Made by a program: the position numbers and the translations under genes. Source: Anaerolineales bacterium (lineage in GTDB: Bacteria > Chloroflexota > Anaerolineae > Anaerolineales > Villigracilaceae). From it: a stretch of DNA of 59,128 nt. This document shows positions 1 to 6,853 of the stretch, piece by piece (position 1 is the first letter of the stretch; every line of letters starts with the position of its first letter). Under the pieces are notes generated by a model. It did not search any database. It was not told where the DNA came from and saw nothing but the letters and a program-made list of their open reading frames with translations. The stretch covers positions 1-59,128 of the forward strand of contig JAFGCG010000005.1 in NCBI GenBank assembly GCA_016932715.1, in the 5' to 3' direction.

Positions 1-481
1 CTTCCACGAACTGAGGCGGGACTTTGCGGAGCACCCTGTGGGTTAGTCCGCCGAAAAAAGGGAAACTTACACCTTTTGAGTGCTCCCTGTGGATGAGAAA
101 TTGACCGGCTGCTGATAGAGAGAATGAGCGAAGTATCTTCTCATCACACACCTGTCCGGGCGTGACGCCCAGGCGCCACTGGGGAGACTACGAAGATTTT
201 TTGAACCGCGAAGCACGCGACACCGGCCCTGGTACGGCTTAAGCCGCACGGTGCCAGGGAGGCCGCTACGGAAAACCTCTGAAATCCTTGCGTTCTTCGC
301 GCTCGTAGCGGTTAATTTCTCTATGCTCTCCGTGGTGGATTTGTTGGGCAGGCAGCCCACATTGGTTCGCTCTCCAATCTTCATGCAAGCCCGCTGCAAG
401 CTTTCAATCGAGTGTCAAATCATGTCAAAACCCAAAAACACGGTAAAATCAAAACACAACGCAGCATTGCAAGGAGAGACT
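1..481. other. Intergenic region with nested palindromes, no gene seen
   Basis: No open frame here has convincing protein character. The stretch holds repeat-like sequence. A 9-bp stem CCCTGGTAC (227-235) pairs, with one G-T wobble, with GTGCCAGGG (251-259), and the perfect palindrome CGGCTTAAGCCG (235-246) lies inside it. Around it are GAACCGCGAAG near 203-213 and GCGGTT at 308-313, the ends of the 'accgcgaag...cttcgcggt' palindrome type seen in other gaps of this window. One repeat therefore seems to have landed inside another. A good ribosome binding site (aaggagag, 470-477) at the right end belongs to the next gene. Confidence 0.5.
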
Positions 482-931
482 ATGATTGGCGAACCGATCC
501 TGGTCATGCTTATCGAAGACAACATCGATCACGCGGAATTGGTCATGCGTACCCTGGAAGAGCATCGCATTGCAAATACGGTACGCCATTTCCTGGATGG
601 GCAATCGGCCCTGGACTATCTATTTCGCCGAGGGGAGTTCTCGGATGTTGAAGAAACTCAACGTCCGCATGTCATTTTGCTGGATCTGCGTCTCCCGCGT
701 GTCGATGGCATCGACGTCCTCAAAGCCATCAAGGAAGATCCCAACCTGAAAAGCATCCCGGTGGTCGTGCTGACCACTTCAGAAGCAGAAAAGGATGTAG
801 CCAAAGCGTACTACAACCATGCCAACAGTTACCTGGTGAAGCCCGTGGGGTTCGAAGATTTCAAGAAACTCATGGACGATCTTGGATTTTACTGGCTGGG
901 CTGGAATGTCAACCCGCGCCTCCCGGAGTAG
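482..931 (+). CDS. Single-domain response regulator, Rcp1-like
   Basis: A 149-residue CheY-like receiver with no output domain. The acidic pair E12-D13, the phosphoacceptor D68 (in ILLDLRLPRVDG), T98/T99 (VVVLTTS) and K120 (LVKPV) are all present. The 'LEEHRIANTVRHFLDGQSALDYLFRRG' type of helix 1 is typical of Rcp1-type regulators that take phosphate from phytochrome-like or hybrid histidine kinases. An ATG 77 codons further upstream is possible, but the ATG at 482 follows aaggagag at 6-7 nt and begins exactly at the receiver fold. No cognate kinase gene is adjacent, so the partner is unknown. A terminator follows at 977-999, so it is probably monocistronic. Confidence 0.9.
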   Translation: MIGEPILVMLIEDNIDHAELVMRTLEEHRIANTVRHFLDGQSALDYLFRRGEFSDVEETQRPHVILLDLRLPRVDGIDVLKAIKEDPNLKSIPVVVLTTSEAEKDVAKAYYNHANSYLVKPVGFEDFKKLMDDLGFYWLGWNVNPRLPE

Positions 932-976
932 TTCCCTCGCTTCGTAGTTAACTCAAGTTGCCTCTTCGAGGCGATC

Positions 977-999
977 CAGGGAAAGCCTCCCTGTTTTTT
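977..999 (+). terminator. Rho-independent terminator of the response regulator
   Basis: CAGGGA (977-982), a 5-nt loop and TCCCTG (988-993) are followed at once by six T residues. It lies 46 nt after the stop codon of the response regulator. Confidence 0.75.
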
Positions 1000-1026
1000 G
1001 CCGTGAATTGCACGCATTTTTGCGAA

Positions 1027-1133
1027 CTTCCCTCTCGCTTCTTTCCTCTCGCCTCTTTCTCCTCACTTCCTTCCTCTGCCTTCCACCCCTATTCTCTATC
1101 CACTGACCCCTATCCCCTGATCCCCATTCCCTA
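1027..1133 (+). repeat. Low-complexity polypyrimidine tract
   Basis: About 107 nt almost wholly of C and T on the plus strand, first as cttcc/cctct units and then as a degenerate 'ccctatccc/ccctgatcccc' repeat. It lies between the terminator of the response regulator and the promoter of the next gene. It resembles slipped-strand satellite sequence; no coding content is visible. Confidence 0.6.
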
Positions 1134-1135
1134 GT

Positions 1136-1164
1136 TTGACATCCCTCCTCAGTTCGATTATGCT
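1136..1164 (+). promoter_or_regulatory. Sigma-70-type promoter
   Basis: TTGACA at 1136-1141, a 17-bp spacer and TATGCT at 1159-1164: a consensus -35 and a good -10. The predicted start near 1171 leaves a leader of about 115 nt before the ATG at 1285. The leader begins with a small hairpin, GCCTG (1166-1170) with CAGGC (1179-1183). Confidence 0.55.
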
Positions 1165-1284
1165 TGCCTGCGTCCGGGCAGGCCCGGCGCGGCAGAGCCT
1201 TTCAAACCCCGCCAGGGTCGAGAGACAGCAACGGTACGGAAGTGTCTCTGGGTGCCGTCGGTCACCTGCTCGGGCACTCTTTCT

Positions 1285-1632
1285 ATGACCTCGAACCGCT
1301 GGCTCTTCATCATTCTTGCACTGCTTGCAGGCATCGGCATCGGCCTTGCATATGGCTGGGTGTTCGACCCGGTTGATTTCTTCGACCTGACCCCGGATAC
1401 CCTCCGGGCAGATTACAAAGCTGATTATGTCCTCATGACTGCGGAAGCCTACCGTGCCGAACAGGACCCGGGCCTGGCTGCCCGCCGACTGGCTATCTTC
1501 GGCACCCAATCCCCTTCCGCCATCGCGGCCGAGGGACTCGACTACGCGCGGGCAAATGGATTCTCTGATGCCGATATCGCGCTGATGCAGGAACTTGTCA
1601 CCGCGCTGCAGGCCTGGAGCGGCATCCGATGA
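1285..1632 (+). CDS. Small membrane-anchored protein, paralogue of the next gene
   Basis: A 115-residue protein of unknown function. One N-terminal membrane helix (RWLFIILALLAGIGIGLAYGW) is followed by a short soluble part, LTPDTLRADYKADYVLMTAEAY. That part matches the next protein (PAALRADFKDQYRSVIAAAY) at the same distance from the helix, so the two are tandem paralogues. The ATG at 1285 was chosen because residues before it are not protein-like; no clear Shine-Dalgarno sequence is seen. The stop overlaps the start of the next gene (ATGA), so they are translationally coupled. Likely orientation: short N-terminus inside, the rest outside the membrane. Confidence 0.65.
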   Translation: MTSNRWLFIILALLAGIGIGLAYGWVFDPVDFFDLTPDTLRADYKADYVLMTAEAYRAEQDPGLAARRLAIFGTQSPSAIAAEGLDYARANGFSDADIALMQELVTALQAWSGIR

Positions 1633-2501
1633 AACGCATTCCCTGGTGGCGACTGGGCGCCCTGCTGGCGCTGCTCGCGGGACTTGGGCTGGGTCTCGTT
1701 TACTCATGGGCGATCTCCCCGCCGCGCATTGTCGAGGCACAGCCCGCGGCGCTGCGCGCGGATTTCAAGGATCAGTATCGCTCTGTCATTGCTGCGGCAT
1801 ACGCAGCGACCGGTAACCTGCCGCGTGCCCGGGCGCGTCTTTCGCTTCTGGGCGATGCAGACCCAATCGAAGCATTGAATGCGCAGGCACAGCGTATGCT
1901 TGCGACCGGAGGGCAGGTTGAATATCCAGGTCAGGTTGCCGCGCTCGCCCTCGCCCTGGATGATGAACACAGCAGTGTACCGGTTTCGACACCGGTCGTC
2001 GAAATTACACAGAGCGTCGACAATTCAGCAACTGCCACATCTCCTCCGCCGCCCCCTGAGGTCCCGATCCTGCTGACGGAAACACCGGAAGTCCTTGAAA
2101 TTCAACCGACCCCTACGCTCGGCGCACCCACGCCCCGGCCAACGCGCACACCCATCCCAACACTTGGCGCGCCGTTCACCTTGACGGGACAGGAATCCAT
2201 CTGCGATTCCAACCTGCCGGATGGATTATTGCAGGTGCTGGTTCTCAATTCCAACCGCCGGCAGCTGGCCGGTGTGGAGATCGTCGTCACCTGGGATGGC
2301 GGCGAGGAACAGTTTTTCACGGGTCTCAAACCCGAGCTGGGCAATGGCTACGCGGATTACATCATGACGCCCAATATTACGTACACGATTCAGCTCGCGC
2401 GGGGCAGTGATGTCGCCCTCGGGGTCGTGGCGCCTACCTGTCAAACCGCCAGCGGCGAAAACTTCTTCGGTGGGATAAAGCTTACATTCCAACAACCATA
2501 A
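1629..2501 (+). CDS. Membrane-anchored protein with Pro/Thr linker and C-terminal extracellular domain
   Basis: A 290-residue protein of unknown function. One N-terminal membrane helix (about residues 8-28) is followed by a helical segment homologous to the preceding gene (about 30-95), a long low-complexity linker rich in Pro, Thr and Ser (about 110-185), and a C-terminal beta-rich domain with two cysteines (SICDSNLPDG near the start, APTCQ near the end). The end domain resembles carboxypeptidase-regulatory or Ig-like modules, which is inference. It starts with an ATGA overlap. The pair looks like a cell-surface module, one short and one with an extra sensor or binding domain. Confidence 0.7.
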   Translation: MKRIPWWRLGALLALLAGLGLGLVYSWAISPPRIVEAQPAALRADFKDQYRSVIAAAYAATGNLPRARARLSLLGDADPIEALNAQAQRMLATGGQVEYPGQVAALALALDDEHSSVPVSTPVVEITQSVDNSATATSPPPPPEVPILLTETPEVLEIQPTPTLGAPTPRPTRTPIPTLGAPFTLTGQESICDSNLPDGLLQVLVLNSNRRQLAGVEIVVTWDGGEEQFFTGLKPELGNGYADYIMTPNITYTIQLARGSDVALGVVAPTCQTASGENFFGGIKLTFQQP

Positions 2502-2506
2502 TAATT

Positions 2507-2604
2507 CCGTCATTGCGAGTCTGCGAGAAGCAATCCCGCTTACGATTTGCATACAACGCATTTCGTATGAGATTGTGTCGCCACGGCGCCACTCGCAGTG
2601 ACGG
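2507..2604. repeat. REP-like palindrome of the GTCATTGCGAG type
   Basis: CCGTCATTGCGAGT (2507-2520) is the inverted repeat of ACTCGCAGTGACGG (2591-2604) with one mismatch, enclosing about 70 nt that contain 'gaagcaatc' and 'gattgt' as inner arms. The GTCATTGCGAG...CTCGCAATGAC motif is a widespread intergenic repeat in bacteria. No target duplication is visible. Confidence 0.6.
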
Positions 2605-2640
2605 GTTATGTGTTGGATTTTAGGTGCTCTTAGGAAGATA

Positions 2641-2811
2641 GGGAGTATCTAATTTCGAGGAGACGTGGGATATGTCTCCCTGAGCGAAGCGGGCGTAAGC
2701 CGCCCTGCGTAGCGAAGGGTCTCCCGGGGATTCTTCACTCCCTTCGGTTGTTCACACCGTCCCGGTGCCCTTCGGGAGAATGACATGATCTGTTTGATGT
2801 TAGATACTCCC
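2641..2811. mobile_element. MITE-like element with terminal inverted repeats and 8-bp target duplication
   Basis: The ends GGGAGTATCTAA (2641-2652) and TTAGATACTCCC (2800-2811) are perfect 12-bp inverted repeats. The 8-mer GGAAGATA stands directly outside both ends (2633-2640 and 2812-2819), as expected of a target-site duplication. The 171-bp interior has no reading frame; it holds inverted words such as gtctccc and gagacg, and gcgaag. It is therefore a non-autonomous element. A 12-bp repeat with GG ends and an 8-bp duplication fits several DDE transposase families, so the driver cannot be named. Confidence 0.8.
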
Positions 2812-2883
2812 GGAAGATAAACCTGGCCAGGGGCAGATGCTCCTGAGTTATAATTTGTCGACCCTCAGCCCAAAGTGCTCTCC

Positions 2884-4395
2884 ATGAAGAGAATTCTCAC
2901 CCACCTCCACCCCTTCCTTTTTGCGCTCTACCCCATTTTGGAATTACGGAATCATAATATTACATACGTCGACACCCTTGCCCTCGTCCGGCCGGTCATT
3001 TTATCCGTTCTTCTGACAGGGCTGGTCTGGATCGTCTTTCGATTGCTTTTCGGAGACTGGCAAAAATCGGGGATCATCACCACCCTGGCAGTGATTGCCT
3101 TCTTTACCTACGGGCAGGTATTTATCGAGATTGAATCGGCTTTCGGAGCACCCATCCGGCATCGTTATCTGGCGCTCATCTATGCCGGCATTCTCCTGCT
3201 GTTGGCGCTACTCGTTCTTCGGAAAGTCAGGAGACCCAATACACTCGTCAACCTTCTCACGCTGACAGGCGGCGTTCTGACCCTTTTTTCGATCGTCCGC
3301 ATGCTCCAACATGATCTTTCCATTTATCAAGCCGCGCAGCGTTCAAGCAACATACAAAGTTCGCTCATCCAAACCGTCAGCGACAGCGCTGCGACACAAA
3401 AACCCGATATCTACCTGATCCTATTGGACGCGCATACGAGCATTCGGACCATGAAAGAACAGTTCAATTACGACGCCTCCGTTTTCCAACAGGAATTGGA
3501 AGACCTGGGTTTTTACGTGGCAGAGTGTGCGCAGAGCAATTACCCGATCACCAATCTCTCGATCACATCTACTTTTTACGCAAATTATCATCAGGAGCCC
3601 ACTCTCTACCCCGTCTACTCCAGTCTTGTTATTAAAACCCTGCGCTCCGAGGGATATCAAGTGATCACTTTCGAGAACAGATCGAACGGTCATTTCGATA
3701 TCGAGGAGGATATGCGCCTCTCCCGCAATCAAACGCTTCTCGGCAGCATGGACCTGACGGGAGGTTTGAGTGAGTTCGAGGTCATGCTTTGGCAGACATC
3801 CTTTGCAAGGATTGGATACGACATGCCGCAATTGATTCCAGCGTTCAACGTGGAAAGCCTGCATGAATGGGAATACTACGAGCACTATCACCAGACCTAC
3901 TTTATACTGAACGAATTGAAGCGCCTGCCCGAAACAGAGGGTCCTAAATTTGTGTTTGCCCACTTTTTGGTCCCGCACCCACCGTTTATCTTTGCAGCCG
4001 ACGGTGAATTCGCCTGGGCCGAGGGCAAAGCCCAGGGTTATGTATCCAACGCAAAGTTCATCGATTCTCAAATTGTGCCTGTCGTTGCAGAAATTATTAA
4101 GAAGTCAAAGACTCCGCCGGTGATCATTATTATGGGCGACCATGGGGCAACTGGCATACCGGAGATAGAGACGCCGGAGCGGCGCATGTCCATTTTGAAT
4201 GCCTACTATGTCAAGGATCAGGCGCGGAAGGATTTATACGAAACAATCACCCCGGTCAACACGTTTCGGGTCGTGTTCAACAATTACTTTGGCACCACGT
4301 ATCCTTTATTGGAAGACAAGAGCTACCATACTTCGAATATGAACAGATTTACGCCCGAGAATCTGATTGTGAACCAATGCCAGGTCTCACGCTGA
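2884..4395 (+). CDS. Membrane sulfatase-fold hydrolase/transferase
   Basis: About 503 residues. Four or five hydrophobic helices fill the first 155 residues, followed by an extracytoplasmic alkaline-phosphatase/sulfatase-like domain (DIYLILLDAHTS near 175, FVFAHFLVPHPPF near 360, IIIMGDHGATG near 415). This architecture is known from lipoteichoic acid synthase and phosphoethanolamine transferases, but the usual nucleophile Thr/Ser context is weak, so the substrate is unknown. The ATG at 2884 is preferred; a GTG at 2875 in frame is possible. TATAAT at 2849-2854 could be the -10 box. The gene ends facing the LCP gene, with a terminator between them. Confidence 0.7.
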   Translation: MKRILTHLHPFLFALYPILELRNHNITYVDTLALVRPVILSVLLTGLVWIVFRLLFGDWQKSGIITTLAVIAFFTYGQVFIEIESAFGAPIRHRYLALIYAGILLLLALLVLRKVRRPNTLVNLLTLTGGVLTLFSIVRMLQHDLSIYQAAQRSSNIQSSLIQTVSDSAATQKPDIYLILLDAHTSIRTMKEQFNYDASVFQQELEDLGFYVAECAQSNYPITNLSITSTFYANYHQEPTLYPVYSSLVIKTLRSEGYQVITFENRSNGHFDIEEDMRLSRNQTLLGSMDLTGGLSEFEVMLWQTSFARIGYDMPQLIPAFNVESLHEWEYYEHYHQTYFILNELKRLPETEGPKFVFAHFLVPHPPFIFAADGEFAWAEGKAQGYVSNAKFIDSQIVPVVAEIIKKSKTPPVIIIMGDHGATGIPEIETPERRMSILNAYYVKDQARKDLYETITPVNTFRVVFNNYFGTTYPLLEDKSYHTSNMNRFTPENLIVNQCQVSR

Positions 4396-4432
4396 CTCCC
4401 GATTTTTATAATCACGAATTTGAAAGATCAAA

Positions 4433-4461
4433 AAGGACGGCTTCTTCACGAAGCCGTCCTT
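4433..4461 (-). terminator. Terminator between convergent genes, mainly for the LCP gene
   Basis: AAGGACGGCTTC (4433-4444) and GAAGCCGTCCTT (4450-4461) form a perfect 12-bp stem with a 5-nt loop. Read on the minus strand the stem runs into TTTTTGATC, so it terminates the LCP gene. On the plus strand no T-run follows. Confidence 0.75.
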
Positions 4462-4484
4462 CAAATGAATATCCAAAACGTTTG

Positions 4485-5945
4485 TCATGGCATCGGATTG
4501 CCATTTGCCCAATCCTGCCCCAGCCTCACCTCCACATCCACGGGGGCGGCAGGATCAGGCACGATCAATATCCGGGCACTGTCATTGACACCAAACACGG
4601 TTTGCAGGAATTTCAGTGTATACAGTTTTGGCGAATACAGGACGATCACGGTTGCATTGTAGGCAGTATCTGCGGGACCTACTGCCGTCACCGGGACGCC
4701 CAGGGAAAGGAGATAATTGCCGGTGGTCGTATCCAGCTCGGCTGTATAGGTACCATTCAACACACGCACCCGCGCACCGTCCGCCTGCATCAAAGCGGTC
4801 AGATCGTTCTGCGGAGCCAGCGGACTTAAGGCTCCTCCTGAGGTAAAGACCTGATCGCGCAGCTCGCGGATCTTATCCGGCATGGGCTTCATGATGCTGG
4901 CAGGCTGGCCGCCGAGCGTTACGTCATGCAGGGTCACCATATTAAAATCGATCACGCCATTTTTGATGCTTTCCACAGGGATATCCTTCGCCAACACGCC
5001 CAACCGGAGAGCAGTGTCGAACGGCATGTTGGTGTGGATGCCGGCTGAGAACTGCTCGTAGAACTGTTGCGATTTACCAATCAGAACCGGGAAATTCTCA
5101 GGGCTCATCACTTTGTCGCGGATCGCCAGGATGAGCTTTTGCTGGCGCTCTGCACGCGCTACATCGCCTTCCTTGTCTTTGCGGTAGCGAGCATAAGCCA
5201 GAGCTTTGATTCCATTGAAGTGCCGCATGCCACAGCAGGTAATAATGATTTTGTCCTTCCCGGCACCGACCGGGTCCAGCCGTAACTTTTCCTTTATATG
5301 GATATCGACGCCGCCAATCAGGTCGATGAATTCCACGAACGTGCCGAAATCAACCTGTGCATAGTATTGGATGGGCACACCCAGAAATTGCTCAACGGTC
5401 TTCCTGGCAAGCTCAGGACCGCCACCCGGCAGTTGACTGCCTTCGCCAGAGGAGTAAGCCGTATTGATGCGACTATAACCAAAGCCCGGGATATTGACCC
5501 ACGTGTCACGCGGAATGGACATCATGCCCGCGGTTTTGGTCAGCGGGTCGATCGTCAGCACGATCATCGTATCAGAACGCGGCGCGCCTTCCCCTGCCGA
5601 CCAATCGCGATAATCGAGACCGATGATCAAAACACTGATTCGGCTTGCACCATCCCAGGCAGGAGGCAGATCGCTGTCAGGAATCGCCGCGATAGGTGGA
5701 GGCAGGTTTTCCGTGTTCGGCACAGGAGTGCCCTCATCGTTCAACGTGAAACCAGATCCGCCAGCCACCGTGCCGCAATTCGACGGCGCCCGGCCGGGGA
5801 GATCTGTGATGGTCCAGCAGGTAACGAAGCCGCGCACAAAGAAGAAACTGCCCACAGCCAGGCCAAGCCCCACCACGATAAAGATGATCTGCATCACAGA
5901 GGGGCGCTTCCATTTGATGTTTTTGAGAAAATTCATTTTGTTCAT
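4485..5945 (-). CDS. LytR-CpsA-Psr family cell-wall ligase/regulator
   Basis: 486 residues. One membrane helix (about 18-42), then a linker and an LCP domain (about 105-270) with the family's Arg/Asp signature: SDTMIVLTIDP, MMSIPRDTWVNIPG, RINTAY and ALAYARYRKDKEGDVARAERQQ. A C-terminal LytR_C domain (about 395-485, ARVRVLNGT) follows. LCP enzymes join glycopolymers from undecaprenyl carriers to cell-wall or surface acceptors outside the membrane. The ATG at 5945 overlaps the stop of the upstream HEAT gene by ATGA. The two are coupled and belong to an operon with the Trm112-like gene. In Chloroflexota, often single-membrane, the acceptor polymer is uncertain. Confidence 0.9.
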   Translation of the reverse strand: MNKMNFLKNIKWKRPSVMQIIFIVVGLGLAVGSFFFVRGFVTCWTITDLPGRAPSNCGTVAGGSGFTLNDEGTPVPNTENLPPPIAAIPDSDLPPAWDGASRISVLIIGLDYRDWSAGEGAPRSDTMIVLTIDPLTKTAGMMSIPRDTWVNIPGFGYSRINTAYSSGEGSQLPGGGPELARKTVEQFLGVPIQYYAQVDFGTFVEFIDLIGGVDIHIKEKLRLDPVGAGKDKIIITCCGMRHFNGIKALAYARYRKDKEGDVARAERQQKLILAIRDKVMSPENFPVLIGKSQQFYEQFSAGIHTNMPFDTALRLGVLAKDIPVESIKNGVIDFNMVTLHDVTLGGQPASIMKPMPDKIRELRDQVFTSGGALSPLAPQNDLTALMQADGARVRVLNGTYTAELDTTTGNYLLSLGVPVTAVGPADTAYNATVIVLYSPKLYTLKFLQTVFGVNDSARILIVPDPAAPVDVEVRLGQDWANGNPMP

Positions 5946-6517
5946 ACGGGTTTAATATATACCATATCCAATCCAAGTCGTTCCAGCCCCTCTTTTGCCC
6001 AGTGTCCCAGCAGGGCGGAGTCCTCTTCCATCACTTTCATCATAATCGGGATGGCACGCTGATCGCGGAGTTCTGCCAGGGCGCGCAACGCGTGGATACG
6101 CGCCGATTGGGGGGCAGCCTGCACCACGTCGATGAGAGCCGGGACGGCCGCGCTGCCAATTTTGACCAGGGCATTGACCGCCAGGCTGCCGACCATGGAA
6201 TCCTCATCGCTCAACGCCTGGACGAGAGGCTGGAGCGCGCTTTCATCGGGTTTGAGCGCCAGCCCAAGCGCGGCACACTGGCGTACTTCACGGGCGGGAT
6301 CGTTCAGAAACGGAGCCAGCCATCCGGCCTGGGAGCGAGGTGATTGCGCCAGGACCCGCAGTCCCCACCAGCGCTGATCCGAATCCGGAGAGCGCGTTAG
6401 ATCCAGCAGCGCCGGCAGTGCCTCTTCGCCCAAATCGATCAGCGCGGAAACAGCCGCTTCGGCGCGGGTTTCATTTCCGCTGGTAAGGTCGTTCAACAAC
6501 TCTGATAACGTCGACAC
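5942..6517 (-). CDS. HEAT-repeat protein
   Basis: 191 residues made almost entirely of about five HEAT/PBS-lyase-type repeats of about 30 residues (ALIDLGEEALPALLDLTRS, AQSPRSQAGWLAPFLND, LALKPDESALQPLVQALSDEDSMVGSLAVNALVKIG, LRALAELRDQRAIPIMMKVMEE). No catalytic motif is visible, so a protein-protein scaffold is likely. It starts with GTG one nucleotide after the stop of the Trm112-like gene and overlaps the LCP start by 4 nt, so its translation probably depends on re-initiation. Confidence 0.75.
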   Translation of the reverse strand: MSTLSELLNDLTSGNETRAEAAVSALIDLGEEALPALLDLTRSPDSDQRWWGLRVLAQSPRSQAGWLAPFLNDPAREVRQCAALGLALKPDESALQPLVQALSDEDSMVGSLAVNALVKIGSAAVPALIDVVQAAPQSARIHALRALAELRDQRAIPIMMKVMEEDSALLGHWAKEGLERLGLDMVYIKPV

Positions 6518-6518
6518 T

Positions 6519-6737
6519 TTATTTCGCAGGAGGAGGAACCGGCAGTTCGCCTTCCGCCAGATCGACCCACTTGTCGCCCTCCTCGATCAACATGACCGGG
6601 ATATCGTCAACAATGGGATACTTGCGGCCGCAATCCTTGCAGATGAACCATGCGTCTTTATACAATTTGAGTTCCCCCCCTGTCGTGCGCACACAATTCG
6701 GACAGCGCAGGATTTCAATGAGTGTTTCACTAATCAT
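6519..6737 (-). CDS. Trm112-like small zinc-ribbon protein
   Basis: 72 residues. Two CxxC pairs (LRCPNCVRTTGG and FICKDCGRKYP) and the ending YPIVDDIPVMLIEE are the signature of the Trm112/YcaR family. Eukaryotic and archaeal Trm112 activates methyltransferases; bacterial members are small zinc proteins of less certain role. The ATG at 6737 follows GGAGAATCC at good spacing. The longer frame starting at 6797 adds 20 residues without family match and was not used. It is the first gene of a three-gene operon with the HEAT and LCP genes. Confidence 0.85.
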   Translation of the reverse strand: MISETLIEILRCPNCVRTTGGELKLYKDAWFICKDCGRKYPIVDDIPVMLIEEGDKWVDLAEGELPVPPPAK

Positions 6738-6853
6738 GGATTCTCCGTTTCCTACACAATACTGCCCCCGCCGGTTCGATCCCAGCCGAAAATTCAATGG
6801 GAATCAGGCAGGCGGCAATAGCACGAAATTTTATCATACAAACATTGCCCGTT

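Noticed and set aside
67..399. 110-residue open frame on the minus strand in the first 400 nt
   Set aside because: It runs through nested palindromes, has no ribosome binding site and reads like translated repeat.
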